NCBI GenBank assembly: GCA_019359545.1
Contig: JAHHHB010000032.1
Coordinates: 1-60,665, forward strand
Source of the DNA: Desmonostoc geniculatum HA4340-LM1
GTDB lineage: Bacteria > Cyanobacteriota > Cyanobacteriia > Cyanobacteriales > Nostocaceae
Reading direction: 5' to 3'
DNA: 60,665 nucleotides
Position numbers and translations under genes: made by a program. Under the pieces are notes generated by a model. It was not told the origin of the DNA and did not search any database. It worked only from the letters and a program-made list of their open reading frames with translations. Shown here piece after piece: positions 38,134 to 47,023 of this stretch; the first letter of the stretch is position 1, and each line of letters opens with the position of its first letter.

Positions 38134-39435
38134 ATGCTGCGAATCATTACTCAGCAGGCAGACGTCAGAGCAGAACTACAACGGATCTGCGATCGCACCC
38201 ATGACGAACAGGTGCCCAACAAAGAAGCAACGGTGCGGGAAGTTTTGCAAGCAGTCAAACGCCAAGGCGACAAAGCTGTACTGCATTACACCGCCGAATT
38301 TGACAAACAAACCCTCAAGCCAGAAGAACTCCGTGTCACAGGCTCGGAACTGGATGCAGCCTATCAACAAGTGTCAAAGGAGTTGATGGGAGCAATTCGG
38401 CTAGCTTGCCGCCAAATTGAAGCATTTCATCGTCAGCGAGTACCGAAAAGCTGGGTACACTTCGGCGACGATGAAGTTGTCCTGGGCAAACGCTACACCC
38501 CCGTAGACCGAGCGGGATTGTATGTGCCTGGTGGTCGTGCTGCCTATCCCAGTACAGTCCTGATGAATGCAATTCCGGCTCATGTTGCTGCTGTACCTCG
38601 CATAGTGATGGTAACGCCACCAGGTGCAGGGGGGGCAATTAACCCAGCAGTCTTAGTAGCTGCTCAAGAAGCAGGGATAGAAGAAATTTATCGCATAGGG
38701 GGGGCACAGGCGATCGCCGCTTTAGCCTATGGCACAGAAACCATTCCGAAAGTGAATGTGATTACTGGTCCTGGGAACATTTATGTCACCCTAGCGAAAA
38801 AACTTGTCTACGGCATCGTCGGGATTGATTCTTTGGCAGGGCCTTCCGAAGTGCTGGTGATTGCCGATGAAACTGCAAACCCAGTGCATGTAGCTGCTGA
38901 CTTATTAGCCCAAGCAGAACACGATCCGATGGCGGCAGCTATTTTGCTGACAACGGATGCTGCTTTAGCCAAGAACGTGCAAGTAGCTTTAGAAAGACAG
39001 CTAGTGGATCATCCACGGCGAATAGACACAGAAAAAGCGATCGCTCATTACGGCTTGATTATCGTTGTGGAATCTTTGGCAGCAGCAGCAGAACTCTCCA
39101 ATGAATTTGCTCCCGAACATCTAGAATTAGAAGTCAAAGACCCTTGGGCACTATTACCACAAATTCGCCATGCTGGAGCAATCTTTTTGGGTTACTCGAC
39201 ACCAGAAGCAGTAGGAGACTATTTGGCAGGCCCCAACCATACCTTGCCGACTTCTGGCGCTGCTCGGTATGCTTCGGCGTTGGGGGTTGAAACTTTCCTG
39301 AAACATTCTAGTATTATTCAATACTCCCAAACTGCACTGGAAAATGTGGCTAGTGCCATTGATGTATTAGCAACAGCAGAAGGCTTACCTTCTCATGCTG
39401 ATTCAGTGCGACGCCGAATTAAGCAAGAAGAGTGA
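38134..39435 (+). CDS. hisD: Histidinol dehydrogenase
   Basis: 433-aa zinc enzyme for the last two steps of histidine synthesis (histidinol to histidine, with two NAD). Diagnostic stretches: YVPGGRAAYPSTVLMNAIPA near 130, VITGPGNIYVTLAKK, GIDSLAGPSEVLVIAD, and the catalytic/zinc LLAQAEHDPMA. The NEFAPEHLEL and GDYLAGPNHTLPT segments hold the late His residues. Complete and unlinked to other his genes, as is usual in cyanobacteria. Confidence 0.98.
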   Translation: MLRIITQQADVRAELQRICDRTHDEQVPNKEATVREVLQAVKRQGDKAVLHYTAEFDKQTLKPEELRVTGSELDAAYQQVSKELMGAIRLACRQIEAFHRQRVPKSWVHFGDDEVVLGKRYTPVDRAGLYVPGGRAAYPSTVLMNAIPAHVAAVPRIVMVTPPGAGGAINPAVLVAAQEAGIEEIYRIGGAQAIAALAYGTETIPKVNVITGPGNIYVTLAKKLVYGIVGIDSLAGPSEVLVIADETANPVHVAADLLAQAEHDPMAAAILLTTDAALAKNVQVALERQLVDHPRRIDTEKAIAHYGLIIVVESLAAAAELSNEFAPEHLELEVKDPWALLPQIRHAGAIFLGYSTPEAVGDYLAGPNHTLPTSGAARYASALGVETFLKHSSIIQYSQTALENVASAIDVLATAEGLPSHADSVRRRIKQEE

Positions 39436-40015
39436 TTGGGAATGCTTAATTTTTTCTGATGCTTTTGGTAAAAGTCATTCCAGAGCTTCAAACTAAAACT
39501 TTGGACAGCGATCGTAGATCGTGCAAGATTTGCTACCCTGCCTTTCATTGCCGATGGCAGTCGCGGCAAAATTTGGGCATTAGCGATCGCCAGTTCCTAA
39601 GTATAAGCTTGTCACTCAAACTAAATTTTTAGATAAAACTAGACAATGATAAATGTTTTGTCCAGTACAAAACTTGTTAAACTTGTGATAACCCAAAAAC
39701 CAAGTGAAAAATTAAGGCTTGAGAAGCTGTACAAAACTTTTCAGAGTAGTCCTGCCTGTTAGATGGTAGTCGAGAAAACCAGAGATTTTAATGGGACTGA
39801 AAATAACGGATTAAAGTAGCAAAGTTTCTCAAATTCTCTAAACATACAACCTGAAATAGGATAAGTTCTATCCGATTTTAAGCCTGCGGACTGGTGAGTG
39901 ACGACACTACTAGGATCAAGCAGGAAGCAATCTGGAGAAAGTATAACAGTGTTTTAACTCTGTTTACCTTTGTCCAAGTGTTGTAGAACGGTCTACTCTT
40001 TAGGAGACGATAGGG
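39436..40015. other. 580-bp spacer, possible structured 5' leader of the stress-protein gene
   Basis: No gene seen. The last 150 bp show short hairpins: GGATA-AGTTC-TATCC (about 39859-39873) and AACAG-...-CTGTT (about 39945-39966), plus a purine-rich core. AGTACAAAACTT and GTACAAAACTTT occur as partial direct repeats. A long untranslated leader is possible, but no known riboswitch is recognised. Confidence 0.3.
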
Positions 40016-40441
40016 GTGCTAAATACTGTTTTGGTAGCTCTGGACGGTTCAGAAATTGCAGAACGAGTAATCCAGACTTTAGATGATTTCGCCTTTTCCG
40101 AAGACGCCAAGGTTATCCTTTGCCATGTATTTCCCACGTCAGAGTCAGAGATCGAACTACCTGCGGATCGTCCTCAGCCAGAGTCCCCAACATTTTCTTA
40201 TTTTCATATTGAAAAACAGCTGCAATCCTATCAGGAAAAGTTATCAGTCACAAGTGAGTTAGAACTGGTAACAGGCGATCCTGCTGAAGAGATTATTCGC
40301 CTTGCCAACATATACAAAACTGAATTGATCGTAATTGGCAGTCGTGGATTGATGGGGATGAAGCGAATAGTTCAGGGTTCTGTTAGCAGTCAAGTTGTGG
40401 AAGAGGCTAATTGTTCAGTATTAGTAGTAAAGCCGAATTAG
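40016..40441 (+). CDS. Universal stress protein (UspA family)
   Basis: 141-aa nucleotide-binding stress protein. It starts LNTVLVALDGSEIAERVIQT and has the ATP-binding signature IVIGSRGLMGMKRIVQGSVSS near residue 105, then VVEEANCSVLVVKP. GTG start at 40016 with AGGAGACGATAGG before it. The G-x2-G-x9-G(S) pattern is intact, so ATP binding is likely. The Uma2 gene follows 29 bp downstream. Confidence 0.95.
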   Translation: MLNTVLVALDGSEIAERVIQTLDDFAFSEDAKVILCHVFPTSESEIELPADRPQPESPTFSYFHIEKQLQSYQEKLSVTSELELVTGDPAEEIIRLANIYKTELIVIGSRGLMGMKRIVQGSVSSQVVEEANCSVLVVKPN

Positions 40442-40470
40442 AATCAGCTAAAGGCAAATGAGATAATGCC

Positions 40471-41067
40471 ATGACCACAACTCCAGCAGTTAGCAAACGA
40501 CTTACGTTTAAAGAGTATTTGGCTTATGATGATGGCACCGATACTCGCTACGAACTGGTCAATGGAGAACTAATTCCGGTGAGTTTGGGAAGTGGACAAC
40601 ACGGCGCAGTAACTGAATTTCTCAATGTTAGCTTTCGAGCAGAAATTCTCCGGTTAAAGTTGGATTGGACTTCTAAACAAATGGTTATCGGTGTTCGTTC
40701 CCCCCGTGCTGGCAAATGGGATACATCGAGAATTCCAGATGTGGTGGTGATTCTATTGTCTATGTGGCGAGAGTTAAGAAACCGAGAGGCAGTTATTGAA
40801 CTTAATGAACCACCTTCATTGTTGGTAGTGGAAGTTGTGAGTGAATCAACAAAGACCGTAGATTATCGAGCCAAGCGAGTTGAGTATAACATTCTAAATA
40901 TTCCAGAATATTGGATTGTCGATCCATTAACGAGCAAAGTGACTGTCTTCACATTGATTGAAGAATTATACGAACCAGTAGAGTTTGTTGGTAGCGATCG
41001 CATTAAATCTCAAATTTTTCCAGAGTTAAAATTAACAGCTGAGCAAGTGCTATCTGCTGAAGATTAA
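40471..41067 (+). CDS. Uma2-family (DUF820) PD-(D/E)XK protein
   Basis: 198 aa. [29 protein letters not shown], then IPDVVVIL and a [20 protein letters not shown] core: the D...EVxS...K pattern of the Uma2/DUF820 restriction-endonuclease-like family, extremely abundant in cyanobacteria. Physiological role unknown. Close behind the usp gene, same strand. Confidence 0.92.
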   Translation: MTTTPAVSKRLTFKEYLAYDDGTDTRYELVNGELIPVSLGSGQHGAVTEFLNVSFRAEILRLKLDWTSKQMVIGVRSPRAGKWDTSRIPDVVVILLSMWRELRNREAVIELNEPPSLLVVEVVSESTKTVDYRAKRVEYNILNIPEYWIVDPLTSKVTVFTLIEELYEPVEFVGSDRIKSQIFPELKLTAEQVLSAED

Positions 41068-41290
41068 ATATATTGGGCGAAGTTTTACAATACGACTAAA
41101 GCCAGTTTATTTACTAAAACGCCTGCGATCACCAGTCATTGCCGTGCTTTCTAATTGCAATTGAAAACTAGCGATCGCACTCTTCCCCAAAGCAATAAAT
41201 ACTGGGGACTAGGAACTGGGTACTGGGGACTGGGCAAGAAGAATTAATACCCAGTCCCCAGTCCCTAATCCCCAATCCCCAATTCCTAAT
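41068..41290. repeat. Spacer with GGGGACTGGG STRR
   Basis: Contains ACTGGGTACTGGGGACTGGG and its near-complement CCCAGTCCCCAGTCCC (41210-41275), foldable into a long hairpin between convergent genes. Confidence 0.7.
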
Positions 41291-41677
41291 TCAACGTTTT
41301 TGAGTTGCTAAAAATTGGCGCAAGCTCAACAAACTCAGAGTTTGACCCAAATTCAAGGGCAAAACTGAGAGTCCTTCCAAGCGGGACTGTATCCAACCTT
41401 CTCCCCAGTACCATTCGTGAAACCCGTCAATCCCTCCCGACAGTAGCAAGCGGAGGCAATTGGATTTTACAACGTCCACTTGATGATGAATCGGGACTGG
41501 CCCAGTCCAGGTAGTAAACTCAAATCCAGGAACCAATTCTTCTGGCATTCCTGGCGCAAAACGTTGCCCTACAAGCCATTTTGCTAGTTGTGCCGGATGC
41601 ACTAGGCTGTCACGAATTACATCTGTTGATGCTTCGATTTCGATTCGCAGTTGGCTTTGTTGAAAATTACCCAGCAT
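41291..41677 (-). CDS. SRPBCC-fold protein
   Basis: 128 aa. The N-terminus RIEIEASTDVIRDSLVHPAQLAKWLVGQ, a mid GFEFTTWTGPVPIHHQVDVV and a C-terminal WIQSRLEGLSVLPLNLGQTL fit the START/SRPBCC helix-grip fold used to bind hydrophobic ligands. Ligand unknown. Convergent with the Uma2 gene. Confidence 0.7.
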   Translation of the reverse strand: MLGNFQQSQLRIEIEASTDVIRDSLVHPAQLAKWLVGQRFAPGMPEELVPGFEFTTWTGPVPIHHQVDVVKSNCLRLLLSGGIDGFHEWYWGEGWIQSRLEGLSVLPLNLGQTLSLLSLRQFLATQKR

Positions 41678-41908
41678 TTTTCCAGGATTACCTAAAGGTG
41701 AGACATCGCTATTTCTAATTTAGTCATTAGTTATTGGTCATTGGTCATTGGGCATTGGGCATTGGGCATTGGTTATTAATTCTTATCCCTCATCTCCCTC
41801 ATCTCCCCATGCCCCATGCCCCATGCCCAATACCCCACTAAGTTACTTTTGTACCAATACAGAACTTAGAATAGAAAGGTGGACTTGTTAAGAAATGTAA
41901 GGTTATTC

Positions 41909-42814
41909 ATGGCGGATCAGTTAATTCGTGCAACAGCAGCCGAGGGTGGGATTCGTGCGGTAGGCGTGATTACCACACGTTTAACAGAAGAAGCACGAGG
42001 GCGGCACAAGCTTTCCTATGTAGCAACGGCAGCACTAGGACGGACTATGGCGGCGGGTTTGTTGATGGCTTCCAGCATGAAGCGAACTGGATCGAGGGTC
42101 AACGTGCGAGTTAAGGGCGATGGGCCTTTGGGTGGCATATTGGTAGATGCAGGTCTAGATGGCACGGTACGCGGGTATGTGGGAAATCCATCTGTGGAAT
42201 TGCCTCCCAATGCCAAAGGTAAGCTAGACGTTGGTGGTGCGGTGGGTAACGGTTACCTCTACGTTGTTCGGGATATCGGTTATGGTTATCCTTACTCTAG
42301 TACTGTAGAACTAGTTTCTGGAGAAATTGGCGATGATGTCGCTCATTATCTGGTGAATTCGGAACAAACTCCTTCTGCTTTAGTGTTGGGCGTGTTTGTG
42401 GGAGCAGGTGGAGTCACGGCTGCTGGAGGATTACTGGTACAAGTCTTACCCAAGGCTGCAAGAGATGAAGCCTTAGTAGAAAAGCTAGAATCACGGGTAG
42501 CTGCTTTAGCAGGTTTTACGCCTTTGCTGCAAGCTGGGAAAAATTTACCTGAAATATTTGGTGACTTGCTAGGAGATATGGGGCTAGCAATTTTTCCCGA
42601 AAGGCAAATGCTGCGCTTCCACTGCGGTTGTTCTTTCGATCGCGTTTTGGGGGCACTCAAAATTTTGGGAGAAGCTGAACTCCAAGATATGATTATTAAA
42701 GATGATGGTGCCGAAGCAACTTGCGATTTTTGCGGCAGCGTTTACCAGGCAAGTAGCGATCACTTAGCTCAGCTAATTGCCGATTTGCAGGCTGAATCTA
42801 CGATTTCAGGATAA
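41909..42814 (+). CDS. hslO: Redox-regulated chaperone Hsp33
   Basis: Cytoplasmic holdase activated by oxidation. The C-terminal zinc switch is intact: FHCGCSFDRV and ATCDFCGSVY (CxC...CxxC). The N-terminal LIRATAAEGGIRAVGVITT, GRTMAAGLLMASSMK and GDGPLGGILVDA are canonical. I start at the ATG at 41909 (MADQLIRA), with TAAGG seven bases before it. A GTG at 41879 would add ten residues (first read as Met). Full length, 301 aa. Confidence 0.96.
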   Translation: MADQLIRATAAEGGIRAVGVITTRLTEEARGRHKLSYVATAALGRTMAAGLLMASSMKRTGSRVNVRVKGDGPLGGILVDAGLDGTVRGYVGNPSVELPPNAKGKLDVGGAVGNGYLYVVRDIGYGYPYSSTVELVSGEIGDDVAHYLVNSEQTPSALVLGVFVGAGGVTAAGGLLVQVLPKAARDEALVEKLESRVAALAGFTPLLQAGKNLPEIFGDLLGDMGLAIFPERQMLRFHCGCSFDRVLGALKILGEAELQDMIIKDDGAEATCDFCGSVYQASSDHLAQLIADLQAESTISG

Positions 42815-42967
42815 AGTATAAAACAGCACTAAAATTTTAGCGTTTTAATGGTATCTGTGGGGATAGATAATCAAAAAAGTAGCTTTTTAATCATGAGAAA
42901 GTTACTATGGCAACAATGGAATTATCAACCTAAAACAGAAAGCTATTCAATTATTTTGGTGTGAGAG

Positions 42968-45028
42968 ATGACAGAGCGGGATATTCCAGACAGTTGGTCA
43001 GGAGCCAGAACAAGAGAGCCAGATCAAAACACAAGATTATCCCGAACAGAGCAATTCGGTGAAACTCAAGCGTTTGATGTCCCAGCTACTGGTTCTACCT
43101 CCAAGTCAGTGAAGCGGCGAAAAAAAAACAATTCTGGCAAAGATAGTCATTCACAAGACACTATCCAAGCAAGCAAAAGTTCTCGGAAATTGCCACGCTG
43201 GATGAGAAGTTGGATATTGTGGTCATTACTGCTAACTTTGATTCCTGGCAGTGTAGCATTCTTGGCAATGGCAATGCTGCTGAAGTTGCCAACTGCCCCT
43301 AATTGTCCATCAATTTTCTGGCCTTTAGCTAGTGCTTCGGTGCGGTTGCACTGCGCTCAATTGGCAGCTTCTAAAGATACAGTGAATGACCTGCTGCAAG
43401 CGATCGCTCTGGTGAATGAATTACCAGAAAATCACCCGTTACATGCAGAAATTAATCGTTTCACCGAAGAATGGTCGCGGGATATTTTGAAGTTAGCCGA
43501 TCGGAGTTTCCAAACAGGAAATTTAGAAGAAGCGATCGCCACTGCCCGCAAGATACCAGAAGATGTAGCGGCTTATAAATTAGTAGACGAGCAAATTGAC
43601 AAATGGCAAACAATTTGGTCGAAGGCAGATACCATTTACAATAATGCGATCGCCGAAGTCCGGGAACGACGCTGGCAATCGGCATTCATGCTCTCTGCCA
43701 GAATGTTACGCGTGGACAATCAATATTGGGCGGGTACTAAATACGACCAATTGAATCGCCTAATTGCCACAGCCAGGGAAGATGGCGATAAGTTAGGAAA
43801 AGCGGAAAATTTAGCACAAAGCAAGGTTGTTGACAACTTACTAGAAGCCATCAAGCTAGCGGAGTCCATCGGGCAGGAAAGTTACCTTTACCAAAAAGCT
43901 CAGGAAGCGATTCCTGTGTTTGGGCGTAAAATGCTGGATTTGGCACAGGCAAAACTCAACCAGCAAAATGCCGATGAAGCACTGGATATTGCTAGACAAA
44001 TTCCTGAAAGTGCGAAACTACAGGCCGAAACAGATGACTTTATCGCCATAGCTGACGCCAAAAGAAGCGCTTGGCTGGGTAATGTCTCTGGTTTAGAAGC
44101 AGCGATCGCCCAAGCACAACAAATCGATCCTTCAAGACCAGTATATGAGGAAGCGCAGCAGTTAATTGCTCGTTGGCAGTTGGAAATCGAAGATGTTGCC
44201 CATCTGGAAAAAGCGAGAATATTGGCTAGCCAAGGAACAGTCAATAATCTAACAGCAGCGATCGCCCAAGCGCAACTCATCCCTGCTAGTAACCCCAGAG
44301 GCACAGAAGCTAGGCAAGAAATGGGTCGCTGGCAAGCCCAAGTAGAGACCATCGAAGATCAACCTTACTTAGAACGCGCCGAACAGATAGCAATATTTGA
44401 TGATATTAACTCATTACAAGCTGCGATCGCTCAAGCTAGCCAAATCCGTAGAGGTCGTGCATTATATCCAGAAGCACGCAGAAAAATTCGCACCTGGGCA
44501 GGAAAAATTCAGCGAATTGAAGACCAACCCTACCTAGATCAAGCAAGAGAGCTGGCTCTGAGTGGAAATCTCACCGCCGCTATTAGTGCAGCTCAACAAA
44601 TTGCATCTTCGGGGAGGGCGCTTTCTGGCGAAGCACAAGCCGCTATTGATGACTGGCAAGGGCAAATCCGCACCACAGAAAACTGGAGAAAAGCCCAGGA
44701 AACGGCAGCAGCTGGGACGCCAGAAGCCTTGACTGAGGCAATACGGTTAGCAAATCGGGTTTCCAATAATAGCATCTTACGCATGGATGCCAATCTCGCC
44801 ATTGACCAATGGAGTCAGCAATTATTAGATATAGCACGTTCTCAAGGTCAGTCTGATATTGGCAGAGGAATTCAGATTGCCAAGTCCATTCCCCGTGGTA
44901 GTTCTGCTTACAATGCAGCACAAGACCAGATTAGGACTTGGCAGGAATTTCTCAATCCTCAACCAGAACCTTCGCCTCCGGCAGAGTCTCCAGAACCGTC
45001 GCCATCAACGACTATTATTGGTCAGTGA
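42968..45028 (+). CDS. Repeat-rich membrane-anchored protein
   Basis: 686 aa. A charged, disordered N-terminus with a KRRKKN basic cluster, one membrane helix at about 87-107 (SLLLTLIPGSVAFLAMAMLL), then a long extracytoplasmic region. The region is built from about eight imperfect repeats of roughly 60-65 residues, pattern (LeuAla..Gly..NlxxAIaqAqqIpxxxxxxxEAqxxIxxWq.qIexIEDxxyLxxA). It is mostly helical and ends in a Pro/Ser/Glu tail. Similar cyanobacterial proteins are often loosely labelled chromosome-segregation ATPases; I see no ATPase motif. Function unknown. Confidence 0.8.
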   Translation: MTERDIPDSWSGARTREPDQNTRLSRTEQFGETQAFDVPATGSTSKSVKRRKKNNSGKDSHSQDTIQASKSSRKLPRWMRSWILWSLLLTLIPGSVAFLAMAMLLKLPTAPNCPSIFWPLASASVRLHCAQLAASKDTVNDLLQAIALVNELPENHPLHAEINRFTEEWSRDILKLADRSFQTGNLEEAIATARKIPEDVAAYKLVDEQIDKWQTIWSKADTIYNNAIAEVRERRWQSAFMLSARMLRVDNQYWAGTKYDQLNRLIATAREDGDKLGKAENLAQSKVVDNLLEAIKLAESIGQESYLYQKAQEAIPVFGRKMLDLAQAKLNQQNADEALDIARQIPESAKLQAETDDFIAIADAKRSAWLGNVSGLEAAIAQAQQIDPSRPVYEEAQQLIARWQLEIEDVAHLEKARILASQGTVNNLTAAIAQAQLIPASNPRGTEARQEMGRWQAQVETIEDQPYLERAEQIAIFDDINSLQAAIAQASQIRRGRALYPEARRKIRTWAGKIQRIEDQPYLDQARELALSGNLTAAISAAQQIASSGRALSGEAQAAIDDWQGQIRTTENWRKAQETAAAGTPEALTEAIRLANRVSNNSILRMDANLAIDQWSQQLLDIARSQGQSDIGRGIQIAKSIPRGSSAYNAAQDQIRTWQEFLNPQPEPSPPAESPEPSPSTTIIGQ

Positions 45029-45084
45029 TTCTATGTATTTTTGATGGTTGTATAAAGTAAGACGTTTGTGTTCAGAAAAATTGT

Positions 45085-45175
45085 AGGGTGTGTTATTGCT
45101 GAGGGTAGGGCATCATCCCAGATTTTTGGTGCGTTATGGACTAACGTCCATAACGCACCCTACCACATTAAAGCT
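45085..45175. repeat. GTGCGTTATGG palindromic repeat
   Basis: GTAGGGTGTGTTATTG... followed by the inverted pair GGTGCGTTATGGAC / GTCCATAACGCACC (45139-45170) and CCTACC. Same family as 56632 and 60423-60500. Confidence 0.75.
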
Positions 45176-45190
45176 TAGAACGCCAAATGC

Positions 45191-46069
45191 TCAATCACCG
45201 ATCGCTTCTCCCCATTCTTTGATGACAGCAAATAGTGATGAATAATCATCTTCAGCAAATGACATTTTCACGGCTGTTTGCAAGATTTGTCGCACTCCTT
45301 TAATACTACTGAGATCTAAACTCACAGATTTTGCTTCCGAGATAAACAATTCTGTATCTTTGAGCAAGTGTTTTGTGGGGAAATTGGGATTGGCATAATT
45401 ACCATCCAACATCCGTTGTAGTTTTTTGTCAAAGGTCGGCGCATAAAGTGAACTGTCGCGCAAGATTTGCATAAAAACATCCACATCCACACCTTGACGC
45501 TGAACAAAAGCGAGACTCAAAGCAAAGCTAGTTGTTAGGGAAGCTATTAGTTGATTGAGTGCCAATTTCAGCCCCGCTGCGGCTCCTACAGGACCGACAA
45601 GTAAAGGTTCTGTCCCAAAATGTTGGAGTAACTTCAAGTGGCGTTGATATTGTTCTGGCTGGGCACCTACCATTACAATCAACTTGCCAGCTTTTGCTTC
45701 GGGGATGCTTCCTAACACGGGCGCTTCTAAATACTCACCACCACCTGCAACAACTGCATCTCTAATTTCCTGGCTTTCGGTGGGAGTAATTGTTCCCATT
45801 TGGATGATAGTGCGCCCGTTGAGAGTTTGGGAAGCTCTATCTGAAAGCAAGACATTATAAATGGCTGGTGCATTAGTAAGCATAAGGATTACGCACTCAG
45901 CAGCACTAATGGCGTGGCGGGCGTGTGTGACAATTTCAGCCCCAGCTGCTTGTAGTGGTGCTAATTTTTCTGGGGTGCGATTATAGGCAACTAGCTGTAT
46001 ATCTGCGGCTAATAACCTTTGAGCCATCGGTAGTCCCATCAGTCCAGTTCCCAGAAATGCCACCTTCAT
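45191..46069 (-). CDS. NAD(P)-dependent 3-hydroxyisobutyrate dehydrogenase-like oxidoreductase
   Basis: 292 aa. Rossmann motif FLGTGLMGLPMAQRLL at the N-terminus, the beta-hydroxyacid dehydrogenase signature region (LEAPVLGSIPEAKAGKLIVM), GPVGAAAGLKLALNQLIAS and a catalytic Lys in KLALN. Probably reduces a small beta-hydroxy acid or semialdehyde (succinic/glyoxylic semialdehyde reductases belong here). Substrate not determinable. Confidence 0.9.
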   Translation of the reverse strand: MKVAFLGTGLMGLPMAQRLLAADIQLVAYNRTPEKLAPLQAAGAEIVTHARHAISAAECVILMLTNAPAIYNVLLSDRASQTLNGRTIIQMGTITPTESQEIRDAVVAGGGEYLEAPVLGSIPEAKAGKLIVMVGAQPEQYQRHLKLLQHFGTEPLLVGPVGAAAGLKLALNQLIASLTTSFALSLAFVQRQGVDVDVFMQILRDSSLYAPTFDKKLQRMLDGNYANPNFPTKHLLKDTELFISEAKSVSLDLSSIKGVRQILQTAVKMSFAEDDYSSLFAVIKEWGEAIGD

Positions 46070-46164
46070 TTTTTATGTTCCTTTGGTACAGCGTAGGCGT
46101 AGTCCTTCGTAAAGTCTGCGTATCTATTTTGACATCTTGCATCAGTCACTTGATGGCAATTTTT

Positions 46165-46222
46165 TTGGGCGGACACTGCCTTTATTTTAGGACCTTGGCA
46201 GTGTCTACCCAGTTATTGAAAA
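46165..46222. repeat. Hairpin repeat GGGCGGACACTGCC
   Basis: Arms GGGCGGACACTGCC and GGCAGTGTCTACCC (two mismatches) around a 16-nt AT-rich loop. No T-run follows on either strand, so it is more likely an interspersed repeat than a terminator. Confidence 0.6.
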
Positions 46223-46255
46223 TGGTACAAGCAGTATTATCAGTAACTGATTACT

Positions 46256-46351
46256 TCACCCACCAGCGGCAAAAGTCAGCATAATCAAAACTGAAAGCAA
46301 AATACCTGGGGTAAGTAGTGTTACTAACATTAATAGGTCATGGGCTGACAT
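46256..46351 (-). CDS. 31-aa single-helix membrane peptide (candidate small gene)
   Basis: ATG at 46351 with GGAAAG nine bases upstream. The product MSAHDLLMLVTLLTPGILLS... ends FAAGG and is one continuous hydrophobic helix with a short polar front. The size and form are like the small subunits of photosynthetic or respiratory complexes, but it is not PsaM, PsbM, PetN, PetL, PetG or PsbT as I know them. Unrecognised. Confidence 0.45.
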   Translation of the reverse strand: MSAHDLLMLVTLLTPGILLSVLIMLTFAAGG

Positions 46352-46404
46352 AATTATTACTTTCCAATTGTGTTTAACTTTACACTAATCACTGTTATGC
46401 TAGT

Positions 46405-46950
46405 CCAATTGACACTCTCAGGTCTAAAGACACCCTCGATTCTACAGACAGAATTAGTTTAATCTAAAAAAAATTTAGATCCTTCGAGGTTACTAGGAGG
46501 CTTAGGTTGAAAAAGTAACTCGCCTTTCTTAAACTTGTTTTTTAATTCTTTGAAGGATCTAAAAGCCTCGCTCACTGACATTAGTGTTTGTTGAGCAACT
46601 ACCGAAGGTAGTGAGCTTGCTAATCTGGTCTTGCTAACAGTTGACTCATATATTAGGTCGAATTTACCAGTGAGTAACTTACCTGTTTTGAAAAGTGTTT
46701 GTCTAGCAAAATAGACCCCTGAATTATAGAGTTTCCCCGATTGTTGACAAAGATACTCGAATATTGCTTTAGTATCTTTATCAGGGTATAATAAGACTTG
46801 TTGAACTCCCATGAAGGGCTTAAGTTTGACCATAATTTGTATTTTTACGATCATATTTATGATGTCATAGAATGATAAATTAATCAAGAAAAACGTAGAC
46901 GACTAAAGTCGCACGAGTCGCTTATATCTGAGGTCTAAAGACGCGCTCGT
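46405..46950 (-). mobile_element. IS200/IS605-type relic with both ends
   Basis: Two direct copies of GAGGTCTAAAGAC.C.CTCG-like sequence (46417-46437 and 46929-46949), each able to fold at GTCT-AA-AGAC, bracket a truncated tnpB. Subterminal hairpins instead of terminal inverted repeats fit IS200/IS605 elements. No tnpA is present. Confidence 0.6.
46459..46887 (-). pseudogene. tnpB: TnpB/OrfB N-terminal fragment
   Basis: Encodes FMGVQQVLLYPDKDTKAIFE, QQSGKLYNSGVYFARQTLFK, SSLPSVVAQQTLMSVSEAFR, then SFKELKNKFKKGELLFQPKPP. This is the N-terminal helix-turn-helix region of IS605-family OrfB/TnpB. TnpB is about 400 aa; the RuvC catalytic Asp/Glu residues and zinc finger are absent. The frame ends SKFFLD at an A/T-rich stretch close to the element end, suggesting an internal deletion to the right end. 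Confidence 0.85.
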
Positions 46951-47023
46951 TTTACGCTTACCGAGATATTTATAAAACTAATACTGCATTCTTAAATAGA
47001 GTTTTAACTTTTCAAATTTAGGT

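Noticed and set aside
37850..38386. 178-aa frame overlapping hisD
   Set aside because: Its last part is hisD read in another frame and the first part is low-complexity spacer.
39820..40010. Known riboswitch before the universal stress gene
   Set aside because: Hairpins are present, but no consensus of a known class is recognised; left as a possible structured leader only.
45955..46284. 109-aa plus-strand frame
   Set aside because: Antisense to the dehydrogenase front and to the better-supported 31-aa minus-strand frame.
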